From the NCBI RefSeq assembly GCF_001655685.1, contig NZ_LYVF01000183.1:1-42230 (forward strand): 42,230 nucleotides of DNA. The letters are read 5' to 3'. This DNA is from Desulfotomaculum copahuensis (GTDB lineage Bacteria; Bacillota; Desulfotomaculia; Desulfotomaculales; Desulfovirgulaceae). Below are positions 24,644-33,347 of this stretch, one piece after another (position 1 is the stretch's first letter; each line of letters begins with the position of its first letter). The notes beneath the pieces are model-generated. The model did no database searches. It saw only the letters and a list, made by a program, of their open reading frames with translations, and was not told the DNA's origin. A program made the translations under genes and the position numbers.

Positions 24644-27600
24644 TTACGACACCCCCTTGAACAAACCGTGGACCATACTCATATACATCCGGTCATTGTA
24701 GCCCTGCAGTGTAATGGCCTTGTTCGGACACTCGCCGGCGCAGGTGCCGCAGCCCTGGCAGAGCACCGGTTCGATACTGGCCGCGTAATTTCTGATACGC
24801 GGCGCGTTGAAAGGACACAAGCGTACGCAGGTCAGACAGGCCGCACACTTGTTGGGGTCCACCACGGCGGTGACACCGTGGGATTCCAGGTTGGTCTTGC
24901 TCAAAATAGTGCCGGCGCGCCCGGCGGCCGCTTTGGCCTGGGCGATATTTTCATCCATGTTTTTCGGACTGTGGGCCAGTCCGGCCATGAACGTTCCCTC
25001 GGAAGCAAAGTCGACCGGACGCAGTTTCATGTGTGCTTCCAGGAAGAAGCCGTCTTCATTGAGCGGCACCTTGAACAGTTGGGACAGCTGTTTGTTGCTT
25101 TCCGGCGCCACAATGGCCGCGGCCAGCCCGACCACATCGGCCTGGATCTGCACCGGCACACCGAGCACATGGTCGGTGACGGTCACATTCAGGCCGTCAG
25201 CCGCTGCTTCCACCTGCGGCTTGTTTTCGACACTGTAGCGGATAAAAATCACGCCTTTGCGTCTGGCTTCCCGGTATTTTTCCTCCATGAAGCCGTATGT
25301 GCGTACATCCCGGTAAAGCACGAACACATTGCGTGCCGGATCCTGCTCTTTTAGCTTGAGAGCCAGTTTTACCGACTTGGCGCAGCATACGCGGCTGCAA
25401 TAGGGGTGGTCCGGTTCGCGGGAGCCCACGCACTGGATCAGGACGAAATTTTTGGCTCCCTGCAGTTTGGCGTCACCGGCGGCCAGTGATTCTTCCAGTT
25501 CCAGCTGGGTCATCACCCGGTCATGTTGCCCGTACAGGTATTCAGCCGGCTTGTATTCCTCCCCGCCGGTGGCGACAATGGTTACACCGTGCTGTATTTC
25601 CGCCCCGGTGGTCAACGTGGTTACAAAATTGCCCACATAACCGCTGACCTCTTTGATCCCGGCGCCGGTATATATGTTGATCCGGTCGTTGTTTTGCACA
25701 TGTTCAACCAGTTCGTTGACAAAAGACGGAATATCTTCCCCGTACAACCCTTGCCTCAAACGCCGGGCCACACCGCCCAACCGGTCCGATTTTTCCACCA
25801 GGTGTACTTTATAGCCCTGTCCGGCCAGGGATTCAGCGGCAGTCATGCCGGAAACGCCGCCGCCGATGACCAGGGCGGCTTTGGTCACGCCCACCGATAC
25901 TTGCTGGATCGGCTGCAGCAGGGCGGCCTTGGCTACAATCATTTTAACCAGATCCTTGGCCTTGGCCGTGGCTTTTGCCGGTTCGTGCATATGCACCCAG
26001 GAACACTGGTCGCGAATGTTGGCCATTTCAAACAGTGCGCGGTTCAAACCCGCTTCCCGGACGGTTTCCTGGAAGAGCGGCCGGTGGGTGCGCGGGCTGC
26101 AGGAAGCTACGACTACCCGGTTCAGGTTGTACTCCTGGATCTTTTCCTTCATGTTGTTCTGGCTGTCCTGTGAGCAGGTATACAGGCTGTCGGTGGCAAA
26201 AACTACATGCGGCAGTGTTTTAGCCATTTCCACCACCGCTGGTACGTCCACCACGCCGCCGATATTGATCCCGCAGTGACAGACAAAGACACCGATACGC
26301 GGTTCCTCGCCGGAAACGTCACGTTCGGGCGGGAATTCCCGTTCCTTGACCAGTGTGCCCCGGGATTCGGACAGCATGGCGGCGGAGGCGCCGGCTGCGG
26401 CACTGGCCTGCATCACCGTTTCCGGGATGTCCTTGGGACCGCTGATGGCGCCGGCCACGTAGATGCCCGGTATGTTGGTGCCCACGCCGGTGAGGGCGGC
26501 CGGCTCGGCAAAGCCGAACTGGTTCAACTCCAGGCCCATTTTCTGCGCCAGATCCTTTATGCCCGCGCCGGGTTCCATGCCCACCGAAAGCACCACCAGG
26601 TCAAATTCCTCTGTGCTGATCGAACCGTCTTCATTGGCATAACGGATGCGCAGGTTCCTGCTTTCATCGTCCGCCTGCTCCACGGCATAAATCCGGGAGC
26701 GCACGAAGCGCACCCCCTGCTCTTTGGCCCGGTCGTAGTATTTTTCAAAGCCCTTGCCGTAAGTGCGCATGTCCATGAAGAAGATGGTGGTGTCCAGTTG
26801 GTCGTGGCTGTGTTCCTTGGCAATTACCGCTTCCTTGATCGCATACATGCAGCAGACCGACGAGCAGTAGCCATGCTCTATCTTACAGTTGCGCGAACCG
26901 ACGCATTGAATCCAGGCGATTTTTTCCGGCTCCCGGTGATCATAGGGACGTACCAGGTGGCCCTGGAAGGGGCCGGAGGCGCTCAGGACGCGTTCAAATT
27001 CCAGGCTGGTCAGGACGTTGGGATATTTGCCATAACCGTAATACTCCAGTTCCCCGGCTTCGAATTTGTCAAAGCCCGGACTGAGCACGATGGCGCCCAC
27101 CTGCAGTTCCACTGTTTCTTCGCCCATGCAGTGGTTTATTGCGTCGGCGGTACAGGCGCGTACACATTCCATACATTCGGAGCAGACGCCGCAGTTCAGG
27201 CACCTCTCCGCTTCCCTTTTTGCCTGCTCGGGGGTGAAGGCAAAAGCCACTTCACCAAAACTGCCGGTACGTGTTTCCACGCCCGCCAACTCCGCCTTTT
27301 CCGCGGCTGCCGGCGGCACTTCACCGTCTTTGAAGCGGAAGGGGGCGATTCTATCTTCCGGTATCCGGAATTCCCGGTTCAGTTTGAGATCAATGCCGTT
27401 GATGTAGCGGTGGATGGATTCGGCTGCTTCCTTGCCGGCCGCCACCGCTGCAATCACCGTTTTCGGCCCGGTCACCGCGTCGCCGCCGGCAAACACGCCC
27501 GGTACGGCCGTGGCCAGGGATTCGGCGTCCGCTTCAAGAGTGCCGCCTCTGGCCTGGTTCAAAGAAAGGCCGTCCAGGTCGGGTTTTTGCCCCACGGCCA

Positions 27601-29065
27601 GAATGACTGTATCCGCTTCAAGTCTGAATTCGCTGCCCGCCACCGGGACCGGGCGGCGCCGGCCGCTGGCGTCCGGTTCACCCAGTTCGTTGCGCAGGCA
27701 TTCCATGCCGGCCACCCGGCCGTCTTTGCCGTGAAAAGCCTTCGGGCTGGCGAGCATGACAAACTCGATGCCTTCTTCCCTGGCTTCGGCTATTTCCTCC
27801 GGCAGGGCGGTAATCTCACCCTCGGTGCGCCGGTAAACGATCATCACCTTTTCCGCGCCCAGGCGTACCGCCGTGCGTGCGCAGTCCATGGCCGTGTTGC
27901 CGCCGCCGATGACGGCCACCCGTTTGCCGACAGCCACCTTTTCGCCCAGCGCGATGCGGCGCAGGAAAGGCAGGCCGTGGGTCACGCCGTCCAGGTCCTC
28001 GCCCGGCACGTTCAAGGCCGTCCCCTTATGGGCGCCGATGCCGATGAACACCGCTTTATAGCCCCCGGCCAGCAGGCCGTCCACTGTGATGTCCGTGCCC
28101 AGGCGGGTGTTGTACTTGATTTCCACGCCCATTTTGGTTAACAGATCCACTTCCAGCTGGACCCATTTCTTGGGCAGACGGTATTCCGGAATACCCACCC
28201 GCATCATGCCGCCGGCCACGGGCAGGGCCTCGAAAACAGTTACCTGATAGCCCTTTTTAAGCAGTTGATAAGCACAGGACAACCCGGCCGGGCCGGCGCC
28301 GATGACGGCCACCTTTTCCTTCCGCGGCTCGGCGGGAGCGGGCAGGGGCAATTCGTCCGGGTTGGCGTAGGCGTAATCGGCGGCCACCCGCTTGAGGTTC
28401 ATGATCTGTACCGGCTCATCCACTTTTGAACGGTGGCACTGGCTCTGACAGGGGTGTGTACACACCCGGCCGCAGACCGCCGGGAAGGGCAAATCCCGGT
28501 AGATGGTTTCCCATGCTTCCTTGAATTTGCCCAGTTTGATCAACTGGATGTATCCCTGGGCGTTGACGCCGGCCGGACAGGCGGCACGGCAGGGGGAAAC
28601 CCCTTTTTTGTCCACGGCGAAGGCGTTCGGATAGGCCTGGGCATAGGGCTTGTAAACGGCCTTGCGGGGACCCAGGCCCTGGTTGAATTCGCTTTTCACT
28701 TCCACCGGACAGGCCTGGGCGCACTCGCCGCAGCCCTTGCATTTGTCTATATCCACGTAACGCGGCTTTTGCCTTACGGTGACAGTAAAATCGCCTGCTT
28801 CGCCGGTTACCTGTTCAACCTGTGCGCAGGTAAGGGTGTTGATATTCAAGTGACGGCCGCATTCCACCAGTTTGGGTGACAGGATACACATGGAGCAGTC
28901 GTTGGTGGGGAAAGTCTTGTCCAGCATGGGCATGGTGCCGCCGATAGCCGGGGAGCTTTCCACCAGGTGAACGTAGTATCCCGACTCGGCCAGATCCAGG
29001 GAGGCCTGGATCCCGGCGATGCCGGCGCCCACCACCATTACCGCCCCTACTTTATCCTTGCTCAT
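24644..29065 (-). CDS. hdrA: HdrA with inserted GltD-like NAD(P)/FAD module
   Basis: The 1473-residue protein is a long tandem HdrA with a ~470-residue insertion. Residues 1-150 are the HdrA FAD start and first cluster (Cys109, 112, 115, 119). Residues about 155-620 match the glutamate synthase small subunit: N-terminal cysteines 159, 163, 198, 202, 206, 210; Rossmann motif VAVIGAGPAGLSCAYQL (252-); second Rossmann VAVIGGGNTAMDCARTA (383-); VFAGGDAVTGP (about 524). Six cysteines at 622-638 then restart HdrA. The second half has [10 protein letters not shown] (927-936), FAD (1065-) and two ferredoxin motifs (1407-, 1436-). Three flavin sites are predicted. Spacing before ATG 29065 is odd: the Shine-Dalgarno is about 15 bases away, with a GTG-TGA start-stop between. 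Confidence 0.92.
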   Translation of the reverse strand: MSKDKVGAVMVVGAGIAGIQASLDLAESGYYVHLVESSPAIGGTMPMLDKTFPTNDCSMCILSPKLVECGRHLNINTLTCAQVEQVTGEAGDFTVTVRQKPRYVDIDKCKGCGECAQACPVEVKSEFNQGLGPRKAVYKPYAQAYPNAFAVDKKGVSPCRAACPAGVNAQGYIQLIKLGKFKEAWETIYRDLPFPAVCGRVCTHPCQSQCHRSKVDEPVQIMNLKRVAADYAYANPDELPLPAPAEPRKEKVAVIGAGPAGLSCAYQLLKKGYQVTVFEALPVAGGMMRVGIPEYRLPKKWVQLEVDLLTKMGVEIKYNTRLGTDITVDGLLAGGYKAVFIGIGAHKGTALNVPGEDLDGVTHGLPFLRRIALGEKVAVGKRVAVIGGGNTAMDCARTAVRLGAEKVMIVYRRTEGEITALPEEIAEAREEGIEFVMLASPKAFHGKDGRVAGMECLRNELGEPDASGRRRPVPVAGSEFRLEADTVILAVGQKPDLDGLSLNQARGGTLEADAESLATAVPGVFAGGDAVTGPKTVIAAVAAGKEAAESIHRYINGIDLKLNREFRIPEDRIAPFRFKDGEVPPAAAEKAELAGVETRTGSFGEVAFAFTPEQAKREAERCLNCGVCSECMECVRACTADAINHCMGEETVELQVGAIVLSPGFDKFEAGELEYYGYGKYPNVLTSLEFERVLSASGPFQGHLVRPYDHREPEKIAWIQCVGSRNCKIEHGYCSSVCCMYAIKEAVIAKEHSHDQLDTTIFFMDMRTYGKGFEKYYDRAKEQGVRFVRSRIYAVEQADDESRNLRIRYANEDGSISTEEFDLVVLSVGMEPGAGIKDLAQKMGLELNQFGFAEPAALTGVGTNIPGIYVAGAISGPKDIPETVMQASAAAGASAAMLSESRGTLVKEREFPPERDVSGEEPRIGVFVCHCGINIGGVVDVPAVVEMAKTLPHVVFATDSLYTCSQDSQNNMKEKIQEYNLNRVVVASCSPRTHRPLFQETVREAGLNRALFEMANIRDQCSWVHMHEPAKATAKAKDLVKMIVAKAALLQPIQQVSVGVTKAALVIGGGVSGMTAAESLAGQGYKVHLVEKSDRLGGVARRLRQGLYGEDIPSFVNELVEHVQNNDRINIYTGAGIKEVSGYVGNFVTTLTTGAEIQHGVTIVATGGEEYKPAEYLYGQHDRVMTQLELEESLAAGDAKLQGAKNFVLIQCVGSREPDHPYCSRVCCAKSVKLALKLKEQDPARNVFVLYRDVRTYGFMEEKYREARRKGVIFIRYSVENKPQVEAAADGLNVTVTDHVLGVPVQIQADVVGLAAAIVAPESNKQLSQLFKVPLNEDGFFLEAHMKLRPVDFASEGTFMAGLAHSPKNMDENIAQAKAAAGRAGTILSKTNLESHGVTAVVDPNKCAACLTCVRLCPFNAPRIRNYAASIEPVLCQGCGTCAGECPNKAITLQGYNDRMYMSMVHGLFKGVS

Positions 29066-29126
29066 GAGAATTCACACCCGTCCTCTCCATTTTGGGACTC
29101 GTTTTTATATTTCCACAATACGGTCA

Positions 29127-29163
29127 CCCGGCCGGCCGGTTGGCGTCAAACCGGCCGGCCGGG
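29127..29163 (-). other. Very stable intercistronic hairpin
   Basis: A perfect 14-bp, almost all-GC stem (29127-29140 with 29150-29163, loop 9 nt) lies between the hdrCB-fusion stop and the next gene. No T tract follows, so it is more likely an mRNA stabiliser or processing site than a full terminator. Confidence 0.65.
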
Positions 29164-29183
29164 AAACAGAATCCCCCGGGACT

Positions 29184-30419
29184 TCAGGCTTTTGGTTTCT
29201 TCTCCGGCATGATCAGTGCCCGTTCGATCAGGTCGCACATGTGCATATTCTTGGATTTGCCCTTGGTGTCGGGATACCACTTGTTCAGGTCGTTGAACTG
29301 GTCGATACAGTTGTGGCAGGGAACGATCACAATTTCTGCTCCGGTGGCGACAACTTGATCGACCTTGCGTTTGCCCTTGGCCTTCCTGATTTCATTGTAC
29401 TCCGGCATGGCCATCCCGCCGCCGCCGGCTCCGCAGCAGTAGTTCCAGCGGCCGTTGGGGTTCATATCCACGAAATTTTTGACAAAGCTTCTGATCAATT
29501 CGCGGGGGGCTTCCCAAACTCCCTCCTTGCGGGCTGTGTTGCATGGATCGTGGTAGGTGACCACTTCTGTAACGGCATCCGGATCTAGCTTCAAACTGCC
29601 ATCCTTAACCAGGTCGAGGAGCAGTTCGAGTATATGGCGGATCGGAAACATCTCACCCTTCCAGAAGGTCCGCTGGCCCCACTTCATGGAACGGAAGGCA
29701 TGGCCGCATTCCGTGACGATGAATTCCTGGCAGCCCAACCGGGTGAACTCTTCCCAAATGGGCATGGAGATGGCGACAAAATCGTCATTTTGTCCCGTAA
29801 AAAGAGCAATGTTGGTGGCATCCCAACGTTTGGTGCTGATGGTGTAGTCGATGCCGGCGGCATAGAATAATTTCAGCGTAGTTTGCAGTTCGTTGGCATA
29901 GATCTTGATATCCCGGGCATTGAAGCCATAGAAGTACTTTGCGCCCTGCTTGTTCAGGGGAATGGTGTATTCCGGATCCCCCAGTTCGTCCCGCAGTTCA
30001 TCCTGAATCCACTCCAGGGTTTCTTCGTAGTCGATCTGGGATACGTTCATCTGGTTGCCTGATGCAATGTGCTCATTGGCAATGGTCTGCAGGTAGCCCG
30101 GAATTTTATCCTTGTCCCAGGTTCCGCGCAGCGACCTGACCACGGTGGCCACGTTTATCTGCATCGGGCATTCGATCGTGCAACGTTCGCACATGGTGCA
30201 GTACCAGATATAGGGGTCCTCGAATACTTCCTTTTTCATACCCAGGTTGATCTTGCGCAGGAATTTGCGCGGGTCGTTGCTTTCATGGATATCGGAATAC
30301 GGGCAGCCGGCGGTGCACATACCACAGGTCAGGCAATTGGCGAAATCCAGGCTTTTCAATCTTTCCGCCAGTTCGTCCCGGAAATCGGGATCCAGGTTTT
30401 CGGCCAGGATAGTCTCCAT
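29184..30419 (-). CDS. HdrC-HdrB fusion (HdrD/DsrK-like) iron-sulfur protein
   Basis: The 411-residue soluble protein joins an HdrC-like N-terminus (C-L-T-C-G-M-C-T-A-G-C-P near 29-40; C-T-M-C-E-R-C-T-I-E-C-P near 84-95) to CCG domains (T-E-C-G-H-A, Y-H-D-P-C-N, Y-C-C-G-A-G-G-G-G, P-C-H-N-C). This is the HdrD/DsrK/GlpC-like architecture. In this operon it would replace separate hdrB and hdrC genes. ATG follows GGGAGGAG. It could hold a catalytic noncubane cluster acting on an unknown disulfide, or only relay electrons. Confidence 0.88.
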   Translation of the reverse strand: METILAENLDPDFRDELAERLKSLDFANCLTCGMCTAGCPYSDIHESNDPRKFLRKINLGMKKEVFEDPYIWYCTMCERCTIECPMQINVATVVRSLRGTWDKDKIPGYLQTIANEHIASGNQMNVSQIDYEETLEWIQDELRDELGDPEYTIPLNKQGAKYFYGFNARDIKIYANELQTTLKLFYAAGIDYTISTKRWDATNIALFTGQNDDFVAISMPIWEEFTRLGCQEFIVTECGHAFRSMKWGQRTFWKGEMFPIRHILELLLDLVKDGSLKLDPDAVTEVVTYHDPCNTARKEGVWEAPRELIRSFVKNFVDMNPNGRWNYCCGAGGGGMAMPEYNEIRKAKGKRKVDQVVATGAEIVIVPCHNCIDQFNDLNKWYPDTKGKSKNMHMCDLIERALIMPEKKPKA

Positions 30420-30484
30420 AAATGGTGTCTCCTCCCCTCGCGGGTGTTGTTTCTATCAAGCAATGCCTCCAAGCAAGCCAAATT

Positions 30485-30510
30485 GGGAGCGCCCCCGGCC
30501 GGGCGCCCCC
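30485..30510 (-). other. GC-rich intercistronic hairpin
   Basis: A 10-bp stem (30485-30494 with 30501-30510, one G-U in RNA) lies in the 105-bp gap between flxA and the hdrCB fusion. There is no T tract. Confidence 0.55.
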
Positions 30511-30524
30511 AACCAGGTCCGGTT

Positions 30525-31367
30525 TCAATATTCGTTGGGTAACTGGTTCAACTCCGCCCGGGTAAAGACCGGGCCGTCCTTGCACACATACTTGTTGCCT
30601 ACATTGCAGCGGCCGCACATACCGATACCGCATTTCATGCGGTTTTCCAGGGACATGATGATCCGCTCCGGCGGGAAGCCCAGGGCTTCCAGTTCCGGCA
30701 TGGTGAATTTGATCATCACCGGCGGGCCGCAGATTACTGCGTAGGCGTTGTCGGCGCCGGGAGCCACTTCCTTGGTCACCGCCGGCACGAAGCCCACCCG
30801 GCCGTTCCAGCCCTCCGCCGGCCGGTCGATGGTGCAGACCAGATCGATGTCGTCACGTTTTTCCCATTCGGCCAGTTCGTCTTTATAGAGCAGCAGTCCG
30901 GGCGTACGGGCGCCGTAAATCACCGTCAGTTTGCCGAAGTCCCCCCGGTTCGCCGGGTTCAGGATGTAGGCGGTGAGTGCCCGCAAGGTGGTGAAAGCAA
31001 ACCCGCCGCCGATGATGACCAGGTTTTTACCCTTGAAGTCTTCCAGCGGGAAGCTGTTGCCCAGCGGACCGCGTACGCCCACCATAGTGCCTTCTTCCAT
31101 CAGGTGCAGGGCGGTGGAAACCACGCCCACTTTGGCCACGGAAAACTTCAGGTGGCCGGGTTCGGTGGGCGAGGAGGCGATACCGAAGGGAGCTTCGCCC
31201 TTGCCAAAGACGCACAGCTCGGCGAACTGGCCCGGGGAGTACTTAAATCCGGCTTCGTCGGCTGCATTCAAATACTCCAGGGTGAAAGTGTGCACCAGCT
31301 TGTCGTCGGTTTCGGTGAAGTTTTTGACCAACTTCATGGGCAGCGGTAGATACGGGTTTCTCATCAT
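30525..31367 (-). CDS. flxA: FlxA-like FAD/NAD-binding oxidoreductase subunit
   Basis: The 280-residue protein has a ferredoxin-reductase fold: an FAD part with Y-S-P-G-Q-F-A-E-L and G-I-A-S-S-P, V-G-V-R-G-P-L-G-N-S-F-P, an NAD part starting N-L-V-I-I-G-G-G-F-A, and a C-terminal [2Fe-2S] site M-K-C-G-I-G-M-C-G-R-C ... Y-V-C-K-D-G-P. This is the subunit of sulfhydrogenase gamma / AsrB / FlxA type that oxidises or reduces NAD(P)H. ATGA overlap with the preceding gene. With flxB, flxC and flxD it forms the FlxABCD NADH dehydrogenase that partners Hdr in Desulfovibrio. Confidence 0.9.
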   Translation of the reverse strand: MMRNPYLPLPMKLVKNFTETDDKLVHTFTLEYLNAADEAGFKYSPGQFAELCVFGKGEAPFGIASSPTEPGHLKFSVAKVGVVSTALHLMEEGTMVGVRGPLGNSFPLEDFKGKNLVIIGGGFAFTTLRALTAYILNPANRGDFGKLTVIYGARTPGLLLYKDELAEWEKRDDIDLVCTIDRPAEGWNGRVGFVPAVTKEVAPGADNAYAVICGPPVMIKFTMPELEALGFPPERIIMSLENRMKCGIGMCGRCNVGNKYVCKDGPVFTRAELNQLPNEY

Positions 31368-32383
31368 TTATCCAACCTCGCTTCCGACCCCTGAATTTCC
31401 GCCAATATCGCGCGGATATCCAGATTAACGGGGCAGTTTTTGATGCACCTACCGCAGCCGACACATGCCATTACATTATAGTTGTCTACAAAGTATTTGA
31501 ACTTGTGCATGACCCGTTGCCGGAACCGTTCCTTGCCCGTGGGGCGCGGGTTGTGACCCGAGCCGTGCAGTGTGAACAGGGGGAACATGCAGGCGTCCCA
31601 GTTGCGGACCCGGCATCCGTTGGCGTCCACCGCATCATCAACGATGTCGAAGCAGTGGCAGGTAGGACAGGTGTAGGTGCAAACGGCGCAGCCGAGACAC
31701 TTTTCATGCAGGCCGTCCCAGATTGGATCGTAGAAATCAGTGTCCAGTTTGGCTTTGACCCCGTCCAGGTTGACTGTGCAGGACACAGTGGCGGTTTCCT
31801 TCACTGCGGCGGCCGCCGCCCGATCAGCTTCGCCGGCTTCCGGCAGGGTGGTGCCGCTGAACAGCTCCCGTCCCCGTTCGGTCAATATTTCCACTACGTA
31901 CTTGTCGCCGGTGTCCACCAGCAGCGCATCCAGTCCGGTGGTGTCAAAGGGACCGCCGCCCAGGGAAGTGCAGAAGCAGGTGCCGGCCGGCCGGTTGCAG
32001 CCCAGACCGACCAGGATGGTGTTTTCCCGCCGGGTTAGGTAATAGGGATCCTGGTATTTGTCGTTATTGAAGACGTTATCCAGCAGAACCAGGCTTTTGG
32101 CGTCACAGGGACGTATTCCGAAAACCACTTTCTTTTGCTGGTCGATGCATTCCTGTACCTGCGCACCTTCCGTCCCGCAACTGTAGCTGAACAGTTTTTC
32201 GGTTTGAGGGAAAAGGATTCCCTTGGGCGGGATTTTGGTATTGCTGTAGTCCAGAGTTGCTTCCGTGCCGCTGCTGATTTGCTTGAAGTTGGTATAGTCC
32301 GCCTCTTTTACCGGGGCAAACACCTGATACCGGGACATCAGCTGATCCAGGAAGCCGGCCAGTTCGTTTTTGTTGATGAGCAT
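31364..32383 (-). CDS. flxB: FlxB-like 4Fe-4S dicluster protein
   Basis: The roughly 339-residue protein resembles AsrA / sulfhydrogenase beta subunits: G-I-R-P-C-D-A-K-S-L, G-L-G-C-N-R-P-A-G-T-C-F-C, then two ferredoxin motifs, C-L-G-C-A-V-C-T-Y-T-C-P-T-C-H-C-F-D and C-V-G-C-G-R-C-I-K-N-C-P. It should wire FlxA to FlxC/FlxD. ATG at 32383 follows GAGGTG at 6 bases; an in-frame GTG three codons earlier (32392) is possible. The letter B is given by position next to flxA. Confidence 0.85.
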   Translation of the reverse strand: MLINKNELAGFLDQLMSRYQVFAPVKEADYTNFKQISSGTEATLDYSNTKIPPKGILFPQTEKLFSYSCGTEGAQVQECIDQQKKVVFGIRPCDAKSLVLLDNVFNNDKYQDPYYLTRRENTILVGLGCNRPAGTCFCTSLGGGPFDTTGLDALLVDTGDKYVVEILTERGRELFSGTTLPEAGEADRAAAAAVKETATVSCTVNLDGVKAKLDTDFYDPIWDGLHEKCLGCAVCTYTCPTCHCFDIVDDAVDANGCRVRNWDACMFPLFTLHGSGHNPRPTGKERFRQRVMHKFKYFVDNYNVMACVGCGRCIKNCPVNLDIRAILAEIQGSEARLDK

Positions 32384-32393
32384 CCTTTTCACC

Positions 32394-33347
32394 TCACTCC
32401 TCGATTAGAAATGGTTGCGGATCCTCGGCCTTGAAGTCGGCCAGCGCCGGTTTGTCTTCCAGATTGGCCCCGGCCTCGTAACCGAACAATTCCTGTACAT
32501 CCTTGACCATCTTGCGTGTCAGGTTGCGCAGGGAAAGACCCATCGGACAGGCGCGCTCGCAGGCGCCGCAGTCGGCGCAACGGCCGGCGCTGTGCAATAC
32601 CCGCACCGCCTGAAAGAGCATGTTGTCCCGGGCGTCGGAAGATTTACCGATCCACTGGGGCGTGGAACAATCCACAAAGCACTCTTCACAATAGCACATC
32701 GGGCAGGCCTGACGGCAGGCGTAGCAACGGATGCAGCGGCTGAACTCCTCCGTCAGGATGGCACGCCGCTCGGCTGGTGCTTTGGCTTCGAAAGCAGCTA
32801 CATCGGCAAAGTCATCTCCGCCCTTTTCCGGCAGCAGTTCGCCCACCAGCAGATCATAGAGCGCCGGGTTGGGATGGCGGCAGCTCAGGCAGGAGTCGTG
32901 CAACAGCTCGTTCACCGGTATTGTTTCGGTGAAGCCGTCGCCTTTGAGCACAATGGAGTCACCGCTTTCTTCAGCGGCCAGCAGTTCTTTGCCGGCCAGA
33001 CGGCGATCAACTTTTTTGCGGTCGATCATGCCGGCACAGGGCACACCAATAATAACCAGGTTTTCCCGGTTGATCTGGTTTTCTTTGATCAGTTCGATAA
33101 TCGAACGGCTGTCACAACCCTTGGCCACCACGGCCACTTTATCCGTCCGTTTGCGCAGATAATTGGCCAGGTTGTTTTCACAACTACGGTTCCAGGTCAG
33201 TCCGGCCGCATCCTCCGGCCGGTGGACAAAGCAGGGGGTGCTGCGCAGCGGCAGGGTGCCCGGCGCAAAACCGATCACCACGTCCACCTTTTTTTCCTCC
33301 AGCAGCTTCCTGGCCGCTTCCTGGATGGCACCGGCTAGTTCTGGCAT
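32394..33347 (-). CDS. flxC: FlxC-like iron-sulfur protein with FrhB-like N-terminus
   Basis: The roughly 317-residue protein has an N-terminal domain like F420-hydrogenase beta-type proteins (V-I-G-F-A-P-G, V-A-K-G-C-D-S-R-S-I, I-I-G-V-P-C-A-G-M) and ferredoxin motifs C-I-R-C-Y-A-C-R-Q-A-C-P-M-C-Y-C and C-A-D-C-G-A-C-E-R-A-C-P. It belongs to the Flx electron relay. ATG 33347 lies within the end of flxD (overlap 13 bp). The letter C is by position next to flxD. Confidence 0.82.
   Translation of the reverse strand: MPELAGAIQEAARKLLEEKKVDVVIGFAPGTLPLRSTPCFVHRPEDAAGLTWNRSCENNLANYLRKRTDKVAVVAKGCDSRSIIELIKENQINRENLVIIGVPCAGMIDRKKVDRRLAGKELLAAEESGDSIVLKGDGFTETIPVNELLHDSCLSCRHPNPALYDLLVGELLPEKGGDDFADVAAFEAKAPAERRAILTEEFSRCIRCYACRQACPMCYCEECFVDCSTPQWIGKSSDARDNMLFQAVRVLHSAGRCADCGACERACPMGLSLRNLTRKMVKDVQELFGYEAGANLEDKPALADFKAEDPQPFLIEE

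Noticed and set aside
26207-28141. 644-codon open frame on the plus strand
   Set aside because: It is antisense to the HdrA/GltD gene and its translation is His/Gly/Ala-rich with no family signature; GC-rich codon use creates such shadows. The same applies to other long plus-strand frames over the hdr, flx and cbi genes.
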